Origin: Paraburkholderia phytofirmans PsJN
GTDB lineage: Bacteria; Pseudomonadota; Gammaproteobacteria; Burkholderiales; Burkholderiaceae
DNA length: 64,000 bases
Assembly: GCF_000020125.1 (NCBI RefSeq)
Contig: NC_010681.1
Location: forward strand, 1,364,001 to 1,428,000
Direction: 5' to 3'
Shown here: positions 25,925-35,418 of the stretch, in pieces
Position numbering within the stretch: position 1 is the first letter of the stretch
How the letters are laid out: each line of letters begins with the position of its first letter
The notes under the pieces: model-generated
What the model was told of the DNA's origin: nothing
What the model saw: the letters and a program-made list of their open reading frames with translations, nothing else
Databases searched by the model: none
Made by a program: the position numbers and the translations under genes

Positions 25925-28900
25925 CTATTCCGCCGGCCCGGGCGCCAGCACTTCGCGGCTGCCGTTGATGCCCATCGCCGACACGAGGCCCGCGGTTTCC
26001 ATCTGCTCGACGAGCCGCGCCGCGCGGTTATAACCGATGCGCAACTGCCGCTGCACCGACGAGATCGACGCACGCCGCGTGCGCACCACGAAGGCGACCG
26101 CCTCGTCGTAGAGCGGGTCGGCTTCCGCATCCGGCGACTCGCCGAACAGGTCTTGCGCCGCGCCGCCGTCGGTGGCCGGGCCGTCGAGAATGCCTTCCTC
26201 GTACTGCGGCTCGCCGAACTGCTTCAGATACTCGACGATCCGATGCACTTCCTCGTCGGCGACGAACGCGCCGTGCACGCGTTGCGGATAGCCCGTGCCG
26301 GGCGGCAGGAACAGCATGTCGCCCTGGCCGAGCAGCGACTCGGCGCCCATCTGATCGAGAATCGTGCGCGAGTCAATCTTCGACGATACCTGGAAGGCGA
26401 CGCGCGTCGGAATATTCGCCTTGATGAGGCCGGTGATCACATCAACCGAAGGACGCTGCGTCGCCAGAATCAGGTGGATGCCGGCGGCGCGCGCTTTCTG
26501 CGCGAGGCGCGCGATCAGCTCTTCGATCTTCTTGCCGGCCACCATCATCAGGTCGGCGAGTTCGTCGATCACGACCACGATCAGCGGCAGCGGCGCGAGC
26601 GGTTCGGGCGCTTCCGGCGTCAGCGAGAACGGGTTGCCGAGCTTCTTGCCCTTGGCCTCGGTATCGCGGATTTTCTGGTTGAAGCCGGCCAGGTTGCGCA
26701 CGCCGACCGCGGACATCAGGCGGTAGCGCTTTTCCATTTCGCCGACACACCAGTTGAGCGCGTTGGCCGCCAGCTTCATGTCGGTGACGACGGGCGCGAG
26801 CAGATGCGGAATGCCTTCGTAGACCGACAACTCCAGCATCTTCGGGTCGATCATGATCAGGCGCACTTCTTCCGGCGTCGCCTTGTAGAGCAACGAGCAG
26901 ATCATCGCGTTGATCGCCACCGACTTGCCCGAACCGGTCGTGCCGGCGACCAGCATATGCGGCGCCTTCGCCAGATCGGCGACGACCGGATGGCCGGTGA
27001 TGTCCTTGCCCATGGCGAGCGTCAACTGCGAATGCGAGTTTTGATAGACGCTGGCTTCGAGAATTTCGGAGAGGCGGATCGTCTGACGCTTGGCGTTCGG
27101 CAATTCGAGGCCCATGCAGGTCTTGCCGGGAATCGTCTCGACCACGCGAATGGACGTGAGGCCGAGGCCGCGCGACAGATCCTTCATCAAGCCGACGATC
27201 TGACTGCCGCGCACGCCGAGCGCCGGTTCGACTTCGAAGCGCGTGATGACCGGGCCGGCCGACGCGCCGACGACGGTCACCGGCACCTTGAATTCCTGCA
27301 GACGCTGTTCGATCAGCAGGCCGGTTTCGATGAGCTTTTCTTCGGAGACCGGTTCGACGTCGATGTCCGCGGGCGCGAGCAGGTCGAGCGTGGGCAATTC
27401 GACCATCGATGCCGCGGGCGCGCGGAACTCGAAGCCGTTGGCGGGGCTGTGGCCGCGCAGGGGAGGGCGCGGTTGGGCTGCGGGTTCGGTGGGTTCGGTT
27501 GCCGCGGTTGCCGCGGTCGCCTCTGCGGATGGGGTCTTCTCGGTGGTAAATGGCGCCGCGAGCGATGTTGATGTTATCGGCGCTGGCGGCGGCATGGCGG
27601 CTTCGTTCGGACGTTCTGCGATGGCGAAAGATTCGTCGTCAGCGACGTCGGATGCCACGGGCGCAGTCTGAACCGCGAAGCCTGGAAAGCGAACCACGTT
27701 TGATGCTTGCGGCGCGTGGCTCTGCGGCGGCACCGCGATGGGCGGGTTCGACGCGTGCTCGTTAGCCGACGAGTCCGACGTCTGCGGTGCAGTGCTTTGC
27801 GGCGTCGCTGCGGTGCTTATGTTGGCCGCGTGTGCGGTGGCCGATGTCTCCGAGACGTGCGGCGCGACATGCTGCGGCGGCATTGCGGCGGTGAGGTTTG
27901 CAGCGTGCGCGGCGGTCGGCGAGTCCGATGCTTCAGGTACGTCCGACAGGGCAGGGGCGTCCGCCGTTTCCGTTTCGACGGGCGTGGCGGACTCGCCAGC
28001 GCGGGCAATGCTCAGCGATGGCATGGCGGCGTCAGGCGTCGGGCCGGTTCCGCTCGACACAACGACGCGGCTGACAGCCGGCACACTGGATGACGAAGCG
28101 GCGTGTTGGGCCAGCACCGCGTCGAGCTCGGCTTCCCACGGCGCGAGTGTTTTATCGATCACGACTTCGGCAGCCGAAGCAGCCGCGGCGGGTTGCGGCT
28201 CGACAAACGATGCGGCTTCTTTCACTTGTTCGGCCATCGCCGGCGCAGTGGTCTGCTCGCCGACGCGCGGTGCAATGACTTCTGAATGGTGCGCAGGCTG
28301 ACTGAGCGTCTGTGCCGTTTCAATGCTCGGGCTCGCGTAATGGTCGGCGTGAGTCGTCGATACGGTCGGGTTGTCTTCGAACGGCGGTTCATCCTCGTGC
28401 GCTTCGCTTGCTTGCAACTGCGCAGCGAAAATCTGGAACGGCGTCGGCGTGGCGACTGGCGGCACATACGGCGATGCCGGCGAAGACGAAGGCGAAGACG
28501 AAGACGAAGACGAAGACGAAGATGCAAGTGCAGGTGCAGGTGCAGGTGCAGGCTCAGCAATCGGCGCCTGCTCAACGAATGGCGCAGACGCAGACGCAGA
28601 CGCAGACACTGACGCATGCGTAGGCGTAGGCGTAGGCGTAGACGCAGACGCAGCAACCGGCGCGTGCTCAGCCACTGGCGCGCGCTCAACCACTGGCGCC
28701 GCCGTCAACGGCGGTTGAATAACTGGCGGCTCGATCGGCCACTGCACGACGGGTTCGTGGCTGACTTCGGGCGGCACTTCGAACGAGGCTTCCACGCGCG
28801 GCGCATCGGCCGGCGCGTTTATCGCGTGATCGACCGGTGCGCTGTCCACAACTTCAAGCGAAGGCCGATGCGCATCCGGCGTCAAAGCCGCTTCTGTCGC

Positions 28901-30412
28901 ATCCGTTCGCGGCACATCGACAATCGGCTGCTCAGGCTCGAACGACGGCGCTGCGTTCGGCGCACTCGTCAGCTTCGCGTTTTCCGAACCGGTGCTGCGC
29001 GCGAGGCTCACGCCCGCGATATCGGTCCAACGTGCGGCGTTTTCCGCGATGCTGCGAAGGGTTTCCTGGACGCTGGCAGGCGGCGTGACTTTCTGCGTCG
29101 CCGGCATCGGACGCGTGTAGCTGGGCGCCAGACGGCTCGCTGCCGGTGTCGGCGCGACATCGTTCGAACCCGGTGCAGGCGAGAAAGCTTGCCGGGGCGC
29201 CGGCGCGCGATTGACGGAAGCCGCCGACGCCGCCGCACCTTGGGCCATCGTCGAAGGGCGGCCCGCGCCGGCCGCTGCGGTTCCAACTGAACCTACGGCG
29301 GAATGAGAACCCGCGCTGCCCGACAGGGCCCGCGCCGTCGCTGACGTGTGCACTGCTGCCTGAGTTACCTTGCCTGCAGCACCCGCAGCACCCGCCGCGA
29401 AAGCACCGCCGGCCGCCAACCCCGCGCCGGCTCCTGCCGATCCGACGGGCCGTTGCTCACCGGCCGAACGACGTCCAACCTGTGACGCGCCAACGCGAGC
29501 GGAAGCACCAGAAGCACCTGCCACCCCCGTCGCACCTGCTGAACCTGCGACCGAACCCGCCACCGAACCCGCCACCGATCCCGCTCCCGGCACAGCCACG
29601 CGCGACCCAGACTCGCGCAACCAACCAGCCGGCGCAACGGGCTCAGCCGGCATCCACGCAGCCTTCTCCGCTTTAAGTGGTGGCGTCTGCATCGGCACAT
29701 GCCGCGGCGATGTCGTCGCCGCGCCCGTGCGCAGTACCGGCTCGGCCTGCTTCGCATGGCTGCGTGGCGTTGTCGCGCCCGTGCGCCAGCTCGGCGCAGC
29801 GCCACGCGCCGCCGCATCCTTGCCCGCCACGCTCGCCGCGGCGCCGGCCGCAGCCGCGTCGCGCCCACGCGCCGGCGGACGCCAGACTGTCGGGCGCGTA
29901 TAACGGCCATTGGTTTTAGGCGCCATCGTATTGGCAGCCGGCGAAACATGCGACTGCAAACCGTCGTCGACACTGCGATGACGGCGCGCTTCCTCGTCGC
30001 GTTTGGCGAGGCCGCGCGACAGGCCGAGGCCGAACGCGCCGTCGGCCCAGGCGGCGAAATCGCGCCAGCGGAAATCGATCAGCCAGGGCAGGCTGATGAA
30101 AAACAGCGCGAGCGCCGCGAGAGGCGTGCCGATATGCCCAAGGAGATGGCCGAAGCCCGCAGCCAGCGCACGGCCGAAGCCATTCACGCCGGCCACGGCG
30201 ATCAGCGACGCCTCGAGTGTGCAGCTCGCCACCAGCACGCAGACGAAGCCGAGCCACAGCCGGATCGTGCCGGGGCCGCGCAGACCCGCGCCGCCCGGCA
30301 GAGCCGACTTCACGAGACGCCACAAAAGAGGAATGAACCAGACGGCTGACCCGCCGAACCAGCCGAAAACTACCGTGTGCATACTAGACATCAGCGAATG
30401 ACGGACGCGCAA
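25925..30412 (-). CDS. ftsK: FtsK-family DNA translocase with an extended low-complexity linker
   Basis: FtsK pumps DNA at the division septum. This 1495-residue protein has three apparent N-terminal helices (near residues 12-33, 50-70 and 83-112), then about 850 residues of Ala/Ser/Pro/Val-rich, probably disordered linker. The motor follows: Walker A GTTGSGKS near residue 1157, Walker [11 protein letters not shown] near 1277, and a C-terminal winged helix (gamma domain, [20 protein letters not shown]). The motor and gamma domain are complete, so translocation and KOPS reading are expected. The usual first of four helices is not seen. Linker coding DNA is full of short in-frame repeats. Its start could be any of three nearby ATGs. 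Confidence 0.93.
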   Translation of the reverse strand: MRVRHSLMSSMHTVVFGWFGGSAVWFIPLLWRLVKSALPGGAGLRGPGTIRLWLGFVCVLVASCTLEASLIAVAGVNGFGRALAAGFGHLLGHIGTPLAALALFFISLPWLIDFRWRDFAAWADGAFGLGLSRGLAKRDEEARRHRSVDDGLQSHVSPAANTMAPKTNGRYTRPTVWRPPARGRDAAAAGAAASVAGKDAAARGAAPSWRTGATTPRSHAKQAEPVLRTGAATTSPRHVPMQTPPLKAEKAAWMPAEPVAPAGWLRESGSRVAVPGAGSVAGSVAGSVAGSAGATGVAGASGASARVGASQVGRRSAGEQRPVGSAGAGAGLAAGGAFAAGAAGAAGKVTQAAVHTSATARALSGSAGSHSAVGSVGTAAAGAGRPSTMAQGAAASAASVNRAPAPRQAFSPAPGSNDVAPTPAASRLAPSYTRPMPATQKVTPPASVQETLRSIAENAARWTDIAGVSLARSTGSENAKLTSAPNAAPSFEPEQPIVDVPRTDATEAALTPDAHRPSLEVVDSAPVDHAINAPADAPRVEASFEVPPEVSHEPVVQWPIEPPVIQPPLTAAPVVERAPVAEHAPVAASASTPTPTPTHASVSASASASAPFVEQAPIAEPAPAPAPALASSSSSSSSSSPSSSPASPYVPPVATPTPFQIFAAQLQASEAHEDEPPFEDNPTVSTTHADHYASPSIETAQTLSQPAHHSEVIAPRVGEQTTAPAMAEQVKEAASFVEPQPAAAASAAEVVIDKTLAPWEAELDAVLAQHAASSSSVPAVSRVVVSSGTGPTPDAAMPSLSIARAGESATPVETETADAPALSDVPEASDSPTAAHAANLTAAMPPQHVAPHVSETSATAHAANISTAATPQSTAPQTSDSSANEHASNPPIAVPPQSHAPQASNVVRFPGFAVQTAPVASDVADDESFAIAERPNEAAMPPPAPITSTSLAAPFTTEKTPSAEATAATAATEPTEPAAQPRPPLRGHSPANGFEFRAPAASMVELPTLDLLAPADIDVEPVSEEKLIETGLLIEQRLQEFKVPVTVVGASAGPVITRFEVEPALGVRGSQIVGLMKDLSRGLGLTSIRVVETIPGKTCMGLELPNAKRQTIRLSEILEASVYQNSHSQLTLAMGKDITGHPVVADLAKAPHMLVAGTTGSGKSVAINAMICSLLYKATPEEVRLIMIDPKMLELSVYEGIPHLLAPVVTDMKLAANALNWCVGEMEKRYRLMSAVGVRNLAGFNQKIRDTEAKGKKLGNPFSLTPEAPEPLAPLPLIVVVIDELADLMMVAGKKIEELIARLAQKARAAGIHLILATQRPSVDVITGLIKANIPTRVAFQVSSKIDSRTILDQMGAESLLGQGDMLFLPPGTGYPQRVHGAFVADEEVHRIVEYLKQFGEPQYEEGILDGPATDGGAAQDLFGESPDAEADPLYDEAVAFVVRTRRASISSVQRQLRIGYNRAARLVEQMETAGLVSAMGINGSREVLAPGPAE
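28481..28640. repeat. Hexanucleotide repeat arrays inside the ftsK linker
   Basis: Successive arrays of GAAGAC (28481-28530), GCAGGT (about 28535-28552), GCAGAC (about 28583-28607) and GTAGGC (about 28619-28640) units code for Ser- and Ala-rich runs on the minus strand. A 12-bp triplicate, ACCGAACCCGCC, lies at 29550-29585. Units are multiples of three, so length changes would keep the frame. Confidence 0.85.
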
Positions 30413-30461
30413 AAACGCAATCCGTCGAGTTTAACCGGCGAAGCCCGATGCTTCGAAGGCA

Positions 30462-30481
30462 GACGCAAGTATGCTTGCGTC
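30462..30481. repeat. Perfect dyad upstream of ftsK
   Basis: GACGCAAG (30462-30469) and CTTGCGTC (30474-30481) are perfect inverted arms around TATG, 50 bases before the ftsK start. It could be an operator (its geometry resembles LacI-family sites) or a hairpin in the ftsK leader. Confidence 0.6.
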
Positions 30482-30520
30482 CAATTGGAAAACAGACCGG
30501 CGCGCGGTCTGCCGTCGGTG

Positions 30521-30545
30521 AAAAACAACGGCTGTCGGGACAGCC
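30521..30545 (-). terminator. Rho-independent terminator after the META lipoprotein gene
   Basis: Read on the minus strand, GGCTGT-CCCG-ACAGCC (30545-30530) is followed by GTTGTTTTT. It ends the lipoprotein transcript ahead of ftsK. Confidence 0.65.
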
Positions 30546-30645
30546 TTCACCCGTCATCCGGACCTTCCGGATCGCGGCGCCGCTGTGGGCATCCCGCTTC
30601 GCTCATCAGCGCGCCGGCGCATCGACGGGACGATCCTCGACGCGT

Positions 30646-31197
30646 TCATTTCGTGCTGCTGTCGAAGGTCAGCGTGTCGCCGTTGTCAAGCACCAGTTGC
30701 ATCTGCTGCGGCGCGCGCATCTGCACGCCGGTACGGTCGATGTGCGTGAGCGCATTGAGATACGCCCCTTCGATCTGTCCGCCCGGCGTCGCGCATGCCA
30801 TGCGCGTGCCGCCGAGCGTGCCGAAGCTCAGCTTGCCGTCTTTCAGCGCGTACGAGCCCATGTAACGGTTGCAGCCGGAAAAACCGCTGGCGTGGCGTTG
30901 GCCGGTCGAGGTGGAGAGCGTCAACGTGATCGGCTTGCCCTGATCGGCGGCCGGGATCGCGCGCGCCGTGCCGTCGGCCTGTTTCCAGGCGCTCAGCACC
31001 CAACTGGTGTCGTCGAGCAGTTGCGCGGCGGCGGGATTGAATGGATCGGGCGCGGCGGCTTGCTCATCGGGATGTTTCGGGATCGCACAGGCGCTCAACA
31101 GCGCGGCGACGCTCAACGCGGCAATGGCGGTGCGCAGATAAGGGTTGAAGCAAGGGGTGAAGCGCGCAACACGTCGCGCGGAGGAGCTTTGGAGCAT
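30646..31197 (-). CDS. META-domain (HslJ-like) lipoprotein
   Basis: A 183-residue lipoprotein with a hydrophobic signal ending in LLSAC (Cys37) and a META/HslJ-type domain: LLDDTSWVLSAW near residue 60, ASGFSGCNRYMGSYAL and MACATPGGQIEGAYLNAL. The GC-N-y-G and mACA motifs define the domain. Relatives are linked to heat-shock, novobiocin resistance and motility, but no mechanism is known. The start at 31197 has GAGGAA about 8 bases upstream. It lies upstream of ftsK on the same strand but is separated by a terminator, and diverges from purT. Confidence 0.88.
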   Translation of the reverse strand: MLQSSSARRVARFTPCFNPYLRTAIAALSVAALLSACAIPKHPDEQAAAPDPFNPAAAQLLDDTSWVLSAWKQADGTARAIPAADQGKPITLTLSTSTGQRHASGFSGCNRYMGSYALKDGKLSFGTLGGTRMACATPGGQIEGAYLNALTHIDRTGVQMRAPQQMQLVLDNGDTLTFDSSTK

Positions 31198-31450
31198 GGC
31201 GTCGTTCCTCTTCAAACTGGCGAAGGCGTAAGGGTAACGCACTAAGCTCGCCGCACGCGAGAGCAACGGCACGCGAAAGCGCCGATTCGGAGCGCCGCGG
31301 CGCCCTTGCGCGCCGCCTTCGCGCCACGCCGTTGCCCTGCACGCGCGAATCATGGTGCGGCCGCCGCGAGCAAGGCGCGGCGAGGGGCCCGCATGTTAAC
31401 ATCGTGCTCTATCCAATCCCACCCTCATCCGACTTTTATCTGGAGACCTC

Positions 31451-32665
31451 ATGCAGATCGGCCAACGGATCGGCACGCCCCTTTCTGAATCCGCCACGCG
31501 CGTCATGCTGCTCGGCGCCGGCGAGCTCGGCAAAGAGGTGATCATCGCGCTGCAGCGGCTGGGCGTCGAAGTGATCGCCGTCGACCGTTACCCGAATGCG
31601 CCGGGTCACCAGGTGGCGCACCGCGCGCACGTGATCGACATGACCGACCGCGCCGCGTTGCGCGCGCTGGTCGAACAGGAGCGGCCGCATCTGATCGTCC
31701 CCGAGATCGAGGCGATCGCCACCGACGCGCTCGCCGCCATCGAAAGCGACGGTCTCGCCGAAGTGATCCCAACCGCGCGCGCCACGCAGCTCACCATGAA
31801 TCGCGAAGGCATCCGCCGTCTGGCCGCCGAGGAACTCGGCTTGCCGACCTCGCCGTACGCATTCGCCGATTCGCTCGACGAACTGCGCGCGGGCATCGCC
31901 AAGGTCGGTTATCCGTGCGTGGTGAAGCCGGTCATGTCGTCGTCGGGCAAGGGGCAGTCGGTGCTGCGCAGCGACGCCGACGTCGAACCCGCATGGCAAT
32001 ACGCGCTGGCCGGCGGCCGCGTGAATCACGGCCGCGTGATCGTCGAAGGCTTTATCGACTTCGAATACGAGATTACGCAACTGACCGTGCGCGCCATCGA
32101 CCCGGCAAGCGGCGAGGTCAGCACGTATTTCTGCGACCCGATCGGCCACGTGCAGGTGGCGGGCGACTACGTCGAATCGTGGCAGCCGCAGCCCATGAGC
32201 CCGCTCGCGCTGGAACGTTCGCGCGAAGTCGCGCACAAGGTGACGGCCGCGCTCGGCGGCCGCGGCCTGTTCGGCGTGGAACTTTTCGTGCGCGGCGATG
32301 ACGTATGGTTTTCGGAAGTGAGTCCGCGTCCGCATGACACGGGTCTCGTCACGCTGTGCTCGCAGCGCTTTTCGGAATTCGAATTGCACGCGCGCGCGAT
32401 CCTCGGTTTGCCGGTGGATACGTCACTGCGGGCGCCGGGTGCGTCGGCGGTGATTTATGGCGGACTCGACGAGGCCGGCATTGCCTTCGAAGGCGTGGCC
32501 GCGGCGCTGGCGGTACCGAACGCGGACCTGCGGCTGTTCGGCAAGCCGGAGAGTTTCGCCAAACGCCGCATGGGCGTGGCGCTCGCCACCGGCGAGAACA
32601 CCGACGAAGCCCGCTCGCGCGCGAAGCAGGCCGCGGCGGCGGTGCGGCCGGTGTCGGCGAAGTAA
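31451..32665 (+). CDS. purT: Formate-dependent phosphoribosylglycinamide formyltransferase
   Basis: PurT makes formyl-GAR from GAR, formate and ATP, an alternative to PurN in purine synthesis. The 404-residue product has the ATP-grasp layout: [18 protein letters not shown] near the N-terminus, [16 protein letters not shown] in the ATP-binding loop, [16 protein letters not shown], and [14 protein letters not shown] with the metal-binding residues. Length and motifs match E. coli PurT closely. GGAGA lies 7 bases before ATG 31451. A 10-bp palindrome ATGTTAACAT is found at 31392-31401, of unknown meaning. Confidence 0.97.
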   Translation: MQIGQRIGTPLSESATRVMLLGAGELGKEVIIALQRLGVEVIAVDRYPNAPGHQVAHRAHVIDMTDRAALRALVEQERPHLIVPEIEAIATDALAAIESDGLAEVIPTARATQLTMNREGIRRLAAEELGLPTSPYAFADSLDELRAGIAKVGYPCVVKPVMSSSGKGQSVLRSDADVEPAWQYALAGGRVNHGRVIVEGFIDFEYEITQLTVRAIDPASGEVSTYFCDPIGHVQVAGDYVESWQPQPMSPLALERSREVAHKVTAALGGRGLFGVELFVRGDDVWFSEVSPRPHDTGLVTLCSQRFSEFELHARAILGLPVDTSLRAPGASAVIYGGLDEAGIAFEGVAAALAVPNADLRLFGKPESFAKRRMGVALATGENTDEARSRAKQAAAAVRPVSAK

Positions 32666-32681
32666 GTGACGGCACAACGCA

Positions 32682-32709
32682 GCGAATCGCGGTAGCCGAA
32701 GCGATTCGC
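32682..32709 (+). other. Intercistronic hairpin after purT
   Basis: A perfect 9-bp stem, GCGAATCGC (32682-32690) with GCGATTCGC (32701-32709), around a 10-base loop. No T run follows, so it may protect mRNA ends or terminate weakly. Confidence 0.5.
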
Positions 32710-32801
32710 CGCGCGCCGTGCAACCCGCGTGTCCGGCGCCATTGCCGCGCGTGCAATCTGAGTGCTTGGGGCTCGTCGAGCCCACCGGAGTAGAGGTAAG
32801 T

Positions 32802-33014
32802 ATGGCGCTGGAAATCCGCAACACCACGCGGCGCGGTTGGACCGGCCGACTCGGCACACTCGGCGTGTTGTTTGCGCTGTGCGCCGGCTTGAGCGGATGC
32901 GGCCTCGCGGCCGCGCCGTGCCGGGTCGCGTCGGCAGGCCTGAAGATCGTGCCGCTGGTCGGGCATGTCGCCGCCGCGCCGACCGACGCGTGCGCCGACG
33001 TGATCGATCCATAA
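32802..33014 (+). CDS. Small lipoprotein
   Basis: A 70-residue protein with a hydrophobic signal LGVLFALCAGLSGC, a lipobox with the lipidated Cys at about residue 32, and a short Cys-containing rest (AAPCRVASAGLKIVPLVGHV). It matches small lipoproteins common in Burkholderia (possibly DUF6726), whose role is unknown. GAGGTA lies just before the ATG. It follows purT by 136 bases and precedes the MliC-like gene, and could be cotranscribed with either. Confidence 0.7.
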   Translation: MALEIRNTTRRGWTGRLGTLGVLFALCAGLSGCGLAAAPCRVASAGLKIVPLVGHVAAAPTDACADVIDP

Positions 33015-33106
33015 CCGGGTCCGTCGCCGGTCGTTTAGCCGCAACGCCACGCGCAATGTGCAGTGCGTCATTCGTGTTTGATTGGTAGCAACGATCGAGG
33101 CATCTC

Positions 33107-33475
33107 ATGAAGAAATGGCTTGTTGCAGTCACCACGGCGGCGGGTCTCGCGGCGCTATGCGGCGAGGCGTGGGCCGCGCCGTTGCAGTTCTCCGAGATTC
33201 AGACCAAAAACCGTCAGACGCACAAATACACCTGTGCGACCGGCAAGATCCTGCACGTCACTTACTGGAACACGGCGAATGGCCAGAGCTTCGCGCTCGT
33301 GCCGGTGAAGGGCAAGCAACTGCTGTTCGTCAACACGCTGTCGGCGTCCGGCGCGAAATATCAGGCCGGCAGTTACACGTGGTGGACCAAGGGCCCGCGC
33401 GCCGACCTGTACGACGCCATGGCCGGCGAAAACGCGCCGCCCATGCTCTCCGACTGTATCACCATCAATCGCTGA
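33107..33475 (+). CDS. MliC-like periplasmic lysozyme inhibitor
   Basis: A 122-residue protein with a Sec signal peptide ending AWAAP (about residue 24). The mature part follows the MliC pattern: YTCATGKILHVTYWN, an aliphatic LLFVNTL strand, SGAKYQAGSYTWWTKGPRADLYD and a final SDC. The two cysteines probably form the family disulfide. MliC/PliC proteins block c-type lysozyme and protect the cell wall. There is no lipobox, so this form would be periplasmic like PliC. GAGGC precedes the ATG. Inhibition itself is inferred from the fold. Confidence 0.82.
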   Translation: MKKWLVAVTTAAGLAALCGEAWAAPLQFSEIQTKNRQTHKYTCATGKILHVTYWNTANGQSFALVPVKGKQLLFVNTLSASGAKYQAGSYTWWTKGPRADLYDAMAGENAPPMLSDCITINR

Positions 33476-33740
33476 GCGCGATGCGGCGGCTTTTCCTTCC
33501 CATGCCGCCGCTTCTTCTTTCGACCTCTGCCTTGCGCTTCGCGGCATTGCCCGCCGGCGCACACCGTTTCCATTCGAGTAGTAAGCTGTCCCGCATGGCA
33601 TTGCCGCCGTGCCGCCGCGTCCTGCCATCGTAGTCATGCCAGGGGCTGCCGGCGTGGCCGTCGTCGTTTTCGATCGTCCGTTTCCGGAGCCCGAGCGTTG
33701 GGCTCACGGCCCGCGTCCGTATCATCAAGCGAGACCCTCA

Positions 33741-35393
33741 ATGAAAGCATCGGACCTGTTCGTCAAATCGCTGGAAGCCGAAGGTGTCGAGTACGTGTTC
33801 GGCATTCCCGGTGAAGAAAATCTCGATCTCCTCGAATCGCTGCGCCGCTCGAAAATCCGTCTGATCCTCACGCGTCACGAACAGGCGGCCGGTTTCATGG
33901 CCGCCACGTACGGCCGTCTCACCGGGCGCACGGGAGTGTGTCTGGCCACGCTCGGGCCGGGCGCGACCAACTTCGTGACCGCCGCGGCGTACGCGCAGCT
34001 TGGCGGCATGCCGATGCTGATGGTCACCGGGCAAAAGCCGATCAAGTCGAGCAAGCAGGGGCATTTCCAGATCGTCGACGTGGTGCGCATGATGGAGCCG
34101 CTCACCAAGTACACGCGGCAGATCGTCTCGATCGCCAATATCCCGGCGATGGTGCGCGAGGCGGTTCGTCAGGCGGAGGAAGAGCGGCCCGGCGCCACGC
34201 ACCTCGAATTGCCCGAAGACGTCGCGCATGAAGAAGGCGACGGCAAGCCGATTCCGAAGAGCTTCAGCCGCCGTCCCGTCGCCGAGGAAAAAGCCGTTGC
34301 GCGCGCGGTCGAGGCGATCACCGGAGCGAAGCATCCGTTACTGATGATCGGCGCGGGCGGCAATCGCAAGACCACCACCAAAATGCTGCGCGAATTCGTC
34401 GACCAGATCGGCATTCCGTTCTTCACGACGCAGATGGGCAAGGGCGTGATCGACGAATCGCATCCCATGTGGCTGGGCAATGCGACGCTCTCTGACGGCG
34501 ACTTCGTGCACCGCGCGATCGATCATGCGGACTGCATCATCAACGTGGGTCACGACGTGATCGAGAAGCCGCCGTTTTTCATGCGCAGCGGCGACGCGGG
34601 CGAGAAAACGGTGATTCACGTCAACTTTCTCGGCGCGGAAGTGGATACCGTTTACTTCCCGCAGATCGAAGTGGTCGGCGATATCGCCAACGCGGTGTGG
34701 CAACTTAAGGAAAGTCTCAAAGAGCGGCAGGAGCATTGGGACTTCACGCGCTTCAAGGAGATCAAGGAGCACTTCGAGGCGCATCTGGCCAAAGGTCAGC
34801 ACGACGACCGCTTTCCGATGTATCCGGTGCGCGTCGTCAACGACGTGTACGAGACCACGCCGGTGGACGGCATCGTGTGTCTGGACAACGGCATGTACAA
34901 GATCTGGTTCGCCCGCTACTACCGCGCGCACGAACCGAATTCGCTGCTGCTCGACAACGCGCTGGCGTCGATGGGCGCGGGCTTGCCGTCCGCGATCGCC
35001 ACCAAGATCGTGCACCCGGACCGCAAGGTCATGGCCGTGTGCGGCGACGGCGGCTTCATGATGAACTCGCAGGAGCTGGAAACGGCGGTGCGTCTGAAGC
35101 TGGACCTGGTGATCCTGATTGTGCGCGACGACGCCTTCGGCATGATCCGCTGGAAGCAGGAAAACATGAACTTCCCGGACTACGGCATGACGCTGAGCAA
35201 TCCGGATTTCGTCGCGTATGCCGAGAGCTACGGGGCGAAGGGGCATCGCATCGAAACGGCGGCGGAGTTCGCGCCGTTGCTGCGCGAATGTTTCGCGACG
35301 CCCGGCGTGCATGTGATCGATCTGCCGATCGACTATTCGGACAACGAGCGCGTGCTGAATCGCGAAATCAAGCGGCTTTCGGCGCAACTGTGA
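33741..35393 (+). CDS. Acetolactate synthase, AlsS-like catalytic protein
   Basis: This 550-residue ThDP enzyme should condense two pyruvates to acetolactate. It has EYVFGIPGEENL, the ThDP-activating Glu47 in TRHEQAAGFMA, LGPGATNFVT, and the ThDP/Mg motif beginning GDGGFMMNSQELETA and ending in DDAFG. The last block resembles catabolic AlsS enzymes more than the FAD-binding IlvB type. No ilvH-like regulatory subunit and no acetolactate decarboxylase gene is beside it. It is followed by an aldehyde dehydrogenase gene after 25 bases, clearly an operon. ATG 33741 fits the family start. Other ThDP reactions are possible. Confidence 0.88.
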   Translation: MKASDLFVKSLEAEGVEYVFGIPGEENLDLLESLRRSKIRLILTRHEQAAGFMAATYGRLTGRTGVCLATLGPGATNFVTAAAYAQLGGMPMLMVTGQKPIKSSKQGHFQIVDVVRMMEPLTKYTRQIVSIANIPAMVREAVRQAEEERPGATHLELPEDVAHEEGDGKPIPKSFSRRPVAEEKAVARAVEAITGAKHPLLMIGAGGNRKTTTKMLREFVDQIGIPFFTTQMGKGVIDESHPMWLGNATLSDGDFVHRAIDHADCIINVGHDVIEKPPFFMRSGDAGEKTVIHVNFLGAEVDTVYFPQIEVVGDIANAVWQLKESLKERQEHWDFTRFKEIKEHFEAHLAKGQHDDRFPMYPVRVVNDVYETTPVDGIVCLDNGMYKIWFARYYRAHEPNSLLLDNALASMGAGLPSAIATKIVHPDRKVMAVCGDGGFMMNSQELETAVRLKLDLVILIVRDDAFGMIRWKQENMNFPDYGMTLSNPDFVAYAESYGAKGHRIETAAEFAPLLRECFATPGVHVIDLPIDYSDNERVLNREIKRLSAQL

Positions 35394-35418
35394 AAGCATC
35401 GGATCAAGGAGACGCGTC

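Noticed and set aside
25862..27571. Plus-strand open frame of 569 codons
   Set aside because: Antisense to the ftsK motor domain, which is unquestionably real.
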